Below are positions 57,705-64,000 of a stretch of 64,000 nt of DNA, one piece after another; position 1 is the stretch's first letter, and every line of letters starts with the position of its first letter. The position numbers and the translations under genes were made by a program. Location: NCBI GenBank assembly GCA_031119205.1, contig JAVHYF010000001.1:171687-235686 (forward strand), written 5' to 3'. Source of the stretch: Moraxellaceae bacterium (lineage in GTDB: Bacteria > Pseudomonadota > Gammaproteobacteria > Burkholderiales > Rhodocyclaceae). Under the pieces are notes generated by a model. The model searched no databases. It saw only the letters and a list, made by a program, of their open reading frames with translations, and had not been told where the DNA came from.

Positions 57705-59669
57705 ATGATCCCCGAACTCGGCCACTTCGCCCTCATCCTCGCCCTCGTCGTCACCGCGCTGCAGGGCGTGCTTCCGCTGATCGGCGCGCACCGTAGCCAC
57801 GCCGGCCTGATGGCCTTCGCGCGACCGGCCGCCGGCCTGCAGTTCGCACTGGTGCTGCTGTCTTTCCTGTGCCTGATGCAGGCCTTCATCGTCCACGACT
57901 TCTCGGTGCAGTACGTGGCGATGCACTCCAACTCCGCACTGCCGCTGATCTACCGCATCACCGCCGTGTGGGGCAGCCACGAAGGCTCGTTGCTGCTGTG
58001 GGCGCTGATGCTCGCGCTGTGGACAGTCGCCGTGGCCATGACGAAGAGCCTGCCGGAAGATTTCACCGCCCGCGTGCTGGGCGTGCTCGGCCTGGTGAGC
58101 GTCGGCTTCCTGTCCTTCATGCTGTTCACGTCGAACCCCTTCGACCGCCTGATTCCCGGCGCCATCGACGGCCGCGACCTCAACCCGCTGCTGCAGGACC
58201 CGGGCATGATCATCCACCCGCCCCTGCTGTACATGGGCTACGTGGGCTTCTCGGTAGCTTTCGCCTTCGCCATCGCGGCGCTGCTGGGTGGTCGCCTCGA
58301 CGCGGCCTGGGCACGCTGGTCGCGGCCGTGGACCACGGCGGCGTGGATCTTCCTCACCATCGGCATCGCGCTGGGTTCCGGCTGGGCCTACTACGAACTC
58401 GGCTGGGGTGGCTGGTGGTTCTGGGACCCGGTGGAAAATGCCAGCTTCATGCCCTGGCTGGTCGGCACGGCGCTGATCCACTCGCTGGCCGTCACCGAGA
58501 AGCGCGGTGCCTTCAAGAGCTGGACGGTGCTGCTGGCCATCGCGGCGTTCTCGCTGTCGCTGCTCGGTACCTTCCTCGTGCGCTCCGGCGTGCTGACCAG
58601 CGTGCACGCCTTCGCCACCGATCCACGCCGCGGCGTGTTCATCCTCGGCCTGCTGATCATCGTCATCGGCGGCTCGCTGCTGCTGTATGCGATCCGCGCC
58701 CCGAAGCTGGCCGGCGGCGGCAGCTTCGACACCGTGTCGCGCGAGACCATGCTGCTCACCAACAACGTGCTGCTGTCGGTGGTCGCCGCCACCGTGCTGC
58801 TGGGCACACTGTACCCGCTGTTCCTCGACGCGCTGAAGCTCAACAAGATTTCCGTCGGCCCGCCGTACTTCGAGGCGGTGTTCATGCCGCTGATGGTGCC
58901 GGTGGTGGTGCTGATGATGGTCGGCCCCTTCGTGCGCTGGAAAGGCCACGCGCTCACAGCGCTGCTGAAGCAGCTGCTGCCGGGTTTCGGCGCCAGCATC
59001 GTCATCGGCCTCGTGCTGGCCTTCATCGCCAGTCACGTCACACCGCGAACGGTCATCGGTCTGGCGATGGCGGCCTGGGTGTTCATTGCCAGCGGCCACC
59101 TGCTGTGGGATCGCCTCGGCGGACGCTGGGCCCGAGTTGGCAGCAAACTCAGTGAAGTCCCGCGTGCATGGTGGGGCATGTGGCTGGCGCACCTGGGCAT
59201 CGGCGTGTTCATCGTCGGCGTGACGCTGGTGAACAGCCTGGAGAGCAACCTCGACGTGAGCCTGAAGCCCGGCCAGTCGGCCGAGCTGGCCGGCTACAGC
59301 TTCCTGCTGAAGGACGTGCAGGACATCCAGGGGCCGAACTACACGGCCGGTCAGGCGGACATCGCGCTGTCGCGCGACGGTGTGCAGGTCGGCAGCCTGC
59401 ATCCGGAAAAACGCTTCTACACCGCGCAGCAGATGCCGATGACCGAAGCCTCCATCGACAACGGCCTGTTCCGCGACGTGTATGTGTCGCTGGGCGAAAA
59501 GCTGGAAGACGGCAGCTGGATCGTGCGCCTGTACTACAAGCCCTTCATCAGCTTCATCTGGTTCGGCTGCGTGCTGATGGCACTGGGCGGCATCTTCGCC
59601 GCCACCGATGCGCGCTATCGCCGCCAGGCGCGGCGCGAGTCAGCCGCGGCCGCCACGGCTGCAGCCTGA
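57705..59669 (+). CDS. ccmF: Cytochrome c heme lyase subunit CcmF
   Basis: A 654-residue membrane protein that, with CcmH, ligates heme to apocytochrome c. The WWD domain ELGWGGWWFWDPVENAS (about residues 230-246) and about 14-15 helices are seen, as is the ITAVWGSHEGSLLLW region near 85. It is in line with ccmE and ccmG. Confidence 0.95.
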   Translation: MIPELGHFALILALVVTALQGVLPLIGAHRSHAGLMAFARPAAGLQFALVLLSFLCLMQAFIVHDFSVQYVAMHSNSALPLIYRITAVWGSHEGSLLLWALMLALWTVAVAMTKSLPEDFTARVLGVLGLVSVGFLSFMLFTSNPFDRLIPGAIDGRDLNPLLQDPGMIIHPPLLYMGYVGFSVAFAFAIAALLGGRLDAAWARWSRPWTTAAWIFLTIGIALGSGWAYYELGWGGWWFWDPVENASFMPWLVGTALIHSLAVTEKRGAFKSWTVLLAIAAFSLSLLGTFLVRSGVLTSVHAFATDPRRGVFILGLLIIVIGGSLLLYAIRAPKLAGGGSFDTVSRETMLLTNNVLLSVVAATVLLGTLYPLFLDALKLNKISVGPPYFEAVFMPLMVPVVVLMMVGPFVRWKGHALTALLKQLLPGFGASIVIGLVLAFIASHVTPRTVIGLAMAAWVFIASGHLLWDRLGGRWARVGSKLSEVPRAWWGMWLAHLGIGVFIVGVTLVNSLESNLDVSLKPGQSAELAGYSFLLKDVQDIQGPNYTAGQADIALSRDGVQVGSLHPEKRFYTAQQMPMTEASIDNGLFRDVYVSLGEKLEDGSWIVRLYYKPFISFIWFGCVLMALGGIFAATDARYRRQARRESAAAATAAA

Positions 59670-59688
59670 TGCGGAGAATCTGAACGAC

Positions 59689-60219
59689 ATGAAGACCAAG
59701 TTCGCCGTCCCGCTCGCCCTCTTTCTCGGCCTCGTGGTGTTCTTCGCCATCGGTCTGACGCACGACCCGCGCGAGATTCCCTCGCCGCTGATCGACAAGC
59801 CGGCGCCGGACTTCACGCTGCCGCAGCTGCACGCGCAGGACCAGACGCTGTCGCTCGCCGACATGAAGGGCAAGGTGTGGCTGCTCAACGTGTGGGCGTC
59901 GTGGTGCGCGGCCTGCCGCGAGGAGCACCCGCTGCTGGTGGCCATGAGCAAGACCAGGGTCGTGCCGATCGTCGGTCTCGACTACAAGGACCAGCGTCCG
60001 GAGGCGCTGGCCTGGCTGCAGGAACACGGCGATCCGTATGACGTATCGATCGTCGATGCGGAAGGCCGGGTCGGCATCAACTTCGGCGTGTATGGCGTGC
60101 CGGAGACCTTCCTCATCGACCAGCAGGGCCGCATCCGCTTCAAGCACATCGGCCCGCTGACCAGGAAGGTCGTCGACGAGACGCTGCTGCCGCAGATCAA
60201 GGCGCTGCAGAATGGTTGA
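59689..60219 (+). CDS. ccmG: Thiol:disulfide oxidoreductase CcmG (DsbE)
   Basis: A 176-residue membrane-anchored thioredoxin that keeps apocytochrome cysteines reduced. The active site is WCAAC (Cys73, Cys76), with the cis-Pro loop GVYGVPETFLID. N-terminal anchor at 5-23. It overlaps ccmH by 8 bases. Start ATG at 59689, in place of a longer upstream reading through ccmF. Confidence 0.95.
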   Translation: MKTKFAVPLALFLGLVVFFAIGLTHDPREIPSPLIDKPAPDFTLPQLHAQDQTLSLADMKGKVWLLNVWASWCAACREEHPLLVAMSKTRVVPIVGLDYKDQRPEALAWLQEHGDPYDVSIVDAEGRVGINFGVYGVPETFLIDQQGRIRFKHIGPLTRKVVDETLLPQIKALQNG

Positions 60220-60739
60220 GCGCGCCGTGGCTGGAAAACTCATCCCCCGCGTGCTGCTGGCACTCGCCTGCGCGGCCAGCACGCACATCGCATCGGCGAC
60301 GTCCGCGCCACTGGCTGTCGACCCGGCACGCGAAGCGCAGGTGATGCACATCGCCGAGAAGCTGCGCTGTCTGGTGTGCCAGAACCAGTCCATCGCCGAG
60401 TCCAACGCCGATCTCGCCAACGATCTCAAGCGCGAAGTGCGCGAGCAACTCGCGGCGGGCAAGAGCGAGCGCGACATCCTCGACTTCATGGTCGAGCGCT
60501 ACGGTGACTTCGTGCTGTACGAACCGCCGGTGCGCAACAGCACGTTGCTGCTGTGGGGCGGCCCGCTGACGCTGCTGGTCGCCGCCGGCGCAGGCTTCGC
60601 GTGGACCCTGAAGCGCCGTCGCGCAGCACAGGCGGCCAGCACGCCGGAAACGACTGCGGGCAACGACGCCGCGGCGCGTGCCCGCGCACGCGCGCTGCTG
60701 GAAGAGGCGCCGGAGAACACACCGGAGGAGCGCGCATGA
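60212..60739 (+). CDS. ccmH: Cytochrome c maturation protein CcmH
   Basis: A 175-residue protein with a signal or anchor helix, the redox motif LRCLVCQNQS (Cys53, Cys56) and a C-terminal membrane helix (about 105-127). It reduces the apocytochrome disulfide. It overlaps both ccmG (8 bases) and ccmI (4 bases). Confidence 0.94.
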   Translation: MVERAVAGKLIPRVLLALACAASTHIASATSAPLAVDPAREAQVMHIAEKLRCLVCQNQSIAESNADLANDLKREVREQLAAGKSERDILDFMVERYGDFVLYEPPVRNSTLLLWGGPLTLLVAAGAGFAWTLKRRRAAQAASTPETTAGNDAAARARARALLEEAPENTPEERA

Positions 60740-61944
60740 CCGCCTTCCTCCTCCTCGCCCTCGGCTTGATCGTCGCCTGCCTGATCCTGCTGCTGCCCCC
60801 GTTGTGGCGCACCCGCGAAGGCAGTCGCGCGGCCGAGCCGGAAGGCCTGCAGGTGCTGCGTGAACAGCGTCGCGAACAGCTCGCCGAACGGGACGCTGGC
60901 CGCATCGACGAAGCCACCTATCAACGCAACCTCGACGAGCTGGCCCAGCGCGCGCTCGACGAGGGCCTCACCGACGCTGGCGAGGCGCCGGCCCCGACCC
61001 GCCATGCACGGCCATGGGGCATCGCCGTCGCCATCGCGCTGCCGGTGGCCGCCCTCGGTTTCTACCTCATGCTCGGCAACCCGGAAGGACTGGACCCGAC
61101 GAAGACCGCCTCCCGCTCGCCGGAGGAGATGCAGATCGACGCCATGGTCGCGCAACTGGCCGAGCGCGTCCGCGCCAATCCGCAGGACGTAGAGGCCGCC
61201 CGCATGCTGGGCCGCAGCTACATGGTGCTGGGTCGCTTCAAGGACGCCGAAGCGGTTTTCGCGCCGCTGGCGAAGCAGCAACCGGACGACGCGCAGGTGC
61301 TGGTCGACCTCGCCGAAGCGATGGCCAGCGCCCAAGGCCGCCTGCATGGTGGCGAACCGGAAGCACTGGTCGAACGCGCACTGAAGCTCGACCCGCGCAA
61401 CCCGAAAGCGCTGGTGCTGGGTGGCACGCTGGCCTACGGCCGCGGCGAGTACCGGGTCGCCGCAGAGCGCTGGGAAGCCATGGTCGCCGCGCTGCCTGCC
61501 GATACGGATGCATCCATCCTCGCGCCGGTGCACGAGCGCATCGCCCAGGCGCGCGCGCAGGCCGGCATGCCGGCATTGCCCGGCAAGGCGGCGCCAGCCC
61601 CCGCGGCGGACGGCATCCCGGTGGCCGGCCGCATCGAGCTGGCCCCGGCACTCGCCGCGCAGGCCCGCCCGGACGACACCTTGTTCATCTTCATCCGTCC
61701 GGCCAATGGCGGCCCGCCGCTCGCCGGTCTCAAGCACAGGGTGTCGGAGCTTCCGCTGAGCTTCGATTTCAGCCAGGTGCAGCGCATGAATGCCGGCCCG
61801 CTGCCGGAACGGATCATCGTCGGCGCGCGCATCACGCAGAGCGGACAACCGCGTGCGCAGAAGGGCGATCTGGAAGGTCTGTCCGGCGAGATTGCGAGCA
61901 ACACGCGCGATCTGAAGCTGGTGATCGACCGCGTGGTCGAATAA
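60736..61944 (+). CDS. ccmI: Cytochrome c maturation protein CcmI
   Basis: A 402-residue protein: two N-terminal helices (4-22 and about 93-112), a TPR region (about 130-270; AARMLGRSYMVLGRFKDAEAV) and a C-terminal periplasmic domain that binds apocytochromes. The start overlaps ccmH (ATGA). It completes the operon; ccmH and ccmI are separate genes here. Confidence 0.92.
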   Translation: MTAFLLLALGLIVACLILLLPPLWRTREGSRAAEPEGLQVLREQRREQLAERDAGRIDEATYQRNLDELAQRALDEGLTDAGEAPAPTRHARPWGIAVAIALPVAALGFYLMLGNPEGLDPTKTASRSPEEMQIDAMVAQLAERVRANPQDVEAARMLGRSYMVLGRFKDAEAVFAPLAKQQPDDAQVLVDLAEAMASAQGRLHGGEPEALVERALKLDPRNPKALVLGGTLAYGRGEYRVAAERWEAMVAALPADTDASILAPVHERIAQARAQAGMPALPGKAAPAPAADGIPVAGRIELAPALAAQARPDDTLFIFIRPANGGPPLAGLKHRVSELPLSFDFSQVQRMNAGPLPERIIVGARITQSGQPRAQKGDLEGLSGEIASNTRDLKLVIDRVVE

Positions 61945-62293
61945 ACCGCCAGGCACGCAGGCTTGCCCGGAAGGGCAGCGCCTGGCCCCGAGACCGGCGA
62001 TACCGGGGATGCAGGGGAACTGTCATACTCGGCGGTCAGACAAATCAACGCGCCGGGGTGGCGCCACCGGCGCTAGCGCGCGAGGACCGGCAGGGTTCTT
62101 GCGTTCTTGCTGGCGGCCCCGGAACGACATTGACCAGCATGAGCCCTTACCCCCACCGTCTATCGCGGCGCGCCTGCCACATTTGCACGCCACTGCCGCA
62201 AGCGGAACGGGCAGCATGTGACTGGGACGGACACGTGGTCGTCGACGGCAACGACGCAGCCACCGGCCCGGCCCCATTCGGAGACATCGCAGC
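61945..62293 (+). other. Intergenic region after ccmI
   Basis: 349 bases without a gene. It has several GC-rich imperfect dyads (near 61960-62020) but no clear terminator with a T tract, and a possible promoter for the next gene that I cannot pin down. Confidence 0.45.
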
Positions 62294-63892
62294 ATGAACA
62301 GCGTGAGCCCCCGCATCGCAGACTATGCGGACACCAGCCAGTGCCTGGCCCTGATCCAGGCCCTGAACCCGACCGATCTGGACGACACCCAGGCGGCGAT
62401 CGGCGGCGTGCTGGAAGGCATGCTGGCGCGTCCGCCGGAGCCTGCCGGTCACCTGCAGGTGCTGGAGCAGATCCGCCCCACGCTGGACTTCGTGCAATCG
62501 CAGGCCGCGCAACGCTATGCCTCGCGCCCGCTGCCGCCTGCCAGCGGCGAGGAAGACACCCTGCAACGCGTGGTCCGTCTGTGGGAGCTGATGCAGCACA
62601 ACTACGCCCAGGTGACTCAGCGTTCGGCGCTGGACCCGGGCTTCAACGAACGCCGCGCGCTGATTGCCCAGCGCCGCCTGCAGTACCACGCACTGAGCAT
62701 GATGGAATTCTTCCGTGCCCGTCGCGAAATGCAGCCCGGCATGTGGCACACCCTGCACCAGGTGTACCTCAGCGCGGAACGCGCCGGTGCTGCCGATGTG
62801 CGCGTGGCCGACCCGCTCAACGAAGTGTGGGGCGCGCAGAGTGCCAACGAGTGCTACGTCGCCATGCTGCTGATCGACGCCGCCAGCCCCTACAGCCGCA
62901 CCCCGCGCGAGTTCGCCTGGCTGGCACGCTGGGCACAGCGCTTCGCGCCCTACTGCGTGTTACTGAAGGAGATCGAGCCGGGCAAGGGTTCGCAGTACGC
63001 GCTGGACCTGGAGGGCGATCACGGCCTGCGCCCCGTCGGCACGCTGCTGCCGGGCGCCCAGGCACGCGGCCTCAACACCAAGAAGCTCGCCAGCCATATT
63101 CACGCGGTGGTCAGCCAGCTGAAGAAGGGTGTCGCCGCGGCCTCGCTGGGTCTGGGTGACGACTGCGTGCAGCCGGCCTGCGCGCGCCTGCTGGTGTCGC
63201 TGTACCGCCCCTGGGGCCTGGCCTCCGCCGGCCGCAAGTTCCCGCGTCGTTCCCTGCGCGGCCAGGTGCAGATCGCCACCGACCCGATGGCCGTGGCCTT
63301 CTTCCTCGAAGGCCGCGAGTTCACGCAGCCCTTCGACGCACGCCGCTCCAATTTCTCGGAAACGATGGTGATGCGCACCTTCGGCGAGCGCGCCGAACAG
63401 ACCGACACCGAGTTGCTCCATCGTGCCATGCAGCTGGGTTTCGTGCAGGAAGCCTGGGACGTGGCCGACCAGTCCGTCGCCGGCTACCGCCTGACGCGCC
63501 AGCAGGGCGATTCGCGCATCGAGCACCGTCAGCTGATCGGCCTGCGCGCCACCAGCAACGACAAGATGCTGCTGGCCGAAGTGAGCTGGCTGCAGTACCA
63601 GCAGGCCGGCGCGCTTTACGCCGGGGTCAGCCTGATGCCCGGCCCGCCGCAGGTAGCTGCCGTGCGCCTGCACCTCAACGAACGCTCCGCACGCGACCGT
63701 TACCGCCTGGGCTTCATCATCCCCGGCGTGCCGGCCCTGAAGACGGATGCCACCCTGATCCTCCCGGCAGGCTGGTTCCTCGCCGGTCGCCGCGTCGAGG
63801 TGTACACCGAGCAAGGCTGGTTCGCCCGCCTCGTGAAACTGGTGGCACGCGGCAGCAACTTCGACCGGGTGAGCTTCTCCCGCGAGGAGTAA
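62294..63892 (+). CDS. Large conserved-looking protein of unknown function
   Basis: A 532-residue soluble protein without signal peptide or membrane helices. The first 210 residues are helical (QRVVRLWELMQHNYAQVTQR; FNERRALIAQRRLQYHALSM). The rest is mixed, with a beta-rich C-terminal part (AVRLHLNERSARDRYRLGFI) that might be a PilZ-like barrel, but I see no RxxxR c-di-GMP motif that I trust. No recognised family. It stands alone after ccmI, with two hairpins following. Confidence 0.72.
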   Translation: MNSVSPRIADYADTSQCLALIQALNPTDLDDTQAAIGGVLEGMLARPPEPAGHLQVLEQIRPTLDFVQSQAAQRYASRPLPPASGEEDTLQRVVRLWELMQHNYAQVTQRSALDPGFNERRALIAQRRLQYHALSMMEFFRARREMQPGMWHTLHQVYLSAERAGAADVRVADPLNEVWGAQSANECYVAMLLIDAASPYSRTPREFAWLARWAQRFAPYCVLLKEIEPGKGSQYALDLEGDHGLRPVGTLLPGAQARGLNTKKLASHIHAVVSQLKKGVAAASLGLGDDCVQPACARLLVSLYRPWGLASAGRKFPRRSLRGQVQIATDPMAVAFFLEGREFTQPFDARRSNFSETMVMRTFGERAEQTDTELLHRAMQLGFVQEAWDVADQSVAGYRLTRQQGDSRIEHRQLIGLRATSNDKMLLAEVSWLQYQQAGALYAGVSLMPGPPQVAAVRLHLNERSARDRYRLGFIIPGVPALKTDATLILPAGWFLAGRRVEVYTEQGWFARLVKLVARGSNFDRVSFSREE

Positions 63893-63913
63893 GAAGAGAC
63901 AACAAGCGGACAG

Positions 63914-63940
63914 AGCGTCGTCGCGCCGCGCGACGACGCT
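63914..63940 (+). terminator. Hairpin 1 after the unknown gene
   Basis: Perfect 12-base-pair stem AGCGTCGTCGCG with a CCG loop, 22 bases after the stop. No T tract. Confidence 0.5.
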
Positions 63941-63947
63941 TGCCGGA

Positions 63948-63981
63948 AAGGACAAGGGCCGCGATTGCGGCCCTTGTCCTT
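63948..63981 (+). terminator. Hairpin 2 after the unknown gene
   Basis: Perfect 15-base-pair stem AAGGACAAGGGCCGC with a GATT loop. Followed by GTGCGC, so no T tract, but the stem is very strong. Its AAGGACAAGGGCC part resembles the maf terminator stem in style. Confidence 0.55.
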
Positions 63982-64000
63982 GTGCGCTACGCCGGCAAAC

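Noticed and set aside
57072..59402. Long minus-strand open frame across ccmD-ccmF
   Set aside because: Low-complexity His/Gln/Arg-rich translation, antisense to well-supported ccm genes.
1..64000. CRISPR array or intact insertion sequence
   Set aside because: No regularly spaced direct repeats and no intact transposase were seen.

Overview
The window is high-GC, densely packed bacterial chromosome. Gene content and order (hemA-prfA, nadD-rsfS-rlmH-maf, tandem BPSS1780-type membrane genes, a complete system I cytochrome c maturation operon) point to a betaproteobacterium, most plausibly Rhodocyclales or a relative. This is a family-level judgement; no 16S rRNA gene lies in the window. One tRNA gene (tRNA-Phe) is present. 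There is no CRISPR array, rRNA or intact insertion sequence.

Layout. 1-2650: a nitric-oxide defence regulon (alternative oxidase cut by the window edge, flavohemoglobin, group III truncated hemoglobin, NsrR) with two NsrR-type operators. 2704-8858: a one-strand array controlled by an ArsR-type repressor, with five SRPBCC/START proteins, two VOC proteins, a GFA zinc protein and a DHA2 efflux pump. 8934-10345: an operon of DUF2277, DUF2164, DUF3820 and a membrane protein. 10400-17237: a polyamine-linked membrane module (Tat-lipoprotein amine oxidase and membrane-embedded aminopropyltransferase on one strand; DUF350, SPFH-SHOCT, zinc-ribbon DUF4178, a 51-residue Gly/Ser peptide and SpeD on the other). 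17263-19290: a TonB receptor. 19671-23960: housekeeping genes (BPSS1780 x2, nadD, rsfS, rlmH, maf) with an AT-richer orphan membrane gene inserted. 24005-27070: hsp20, prfA, hemA. 27836-39692: glutamate dehydrogenase and an apparently acquired catabolic locus (ornithine-cyclodeaminase-like protein, divergent enolase, glycerate-2-kinase-like protein, GntR/FCD regulator, Liv-type ABC transporter, HAD dehalogenase-like enzyme) tied together by three copies of one GntR operator. 39996-40805: a decayed integrase beside tRNA-Phe. 40874-46722: pepN, yqiA, uppP, benE, a YkgJ-type protein. 46843-53691: an iron-uptake module (PepSY protein, helical-repeat protein, FecA-like receptor, FecR, FecI, Fur box). 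53838-61944: ccmABCDEFGHI, interrupted by a periplasmic binding protein gene. 62294-63892: a large protein of unknown function, followed by two strong hairpins.

How the parts work together. NsrR should release its Fe-S-sensed repression on NO exposure and so induce NO dioxygenase, the truncated globin and an NO-resistant oxidase. The ccm operon supplies c-type cytochromes and hemA supplies heme precursors. The FecIR module supplies iron. The two most interesting stretches are the polyamine/SPFH/DUF350 module (likely envelope stress or membrane modification, mechanism unknown) and the GntR-controlled locus. In that locus a kinase-enolase pair with altered active-site loops suggests a glycerate-like pathway acting on an unidentified substrate.
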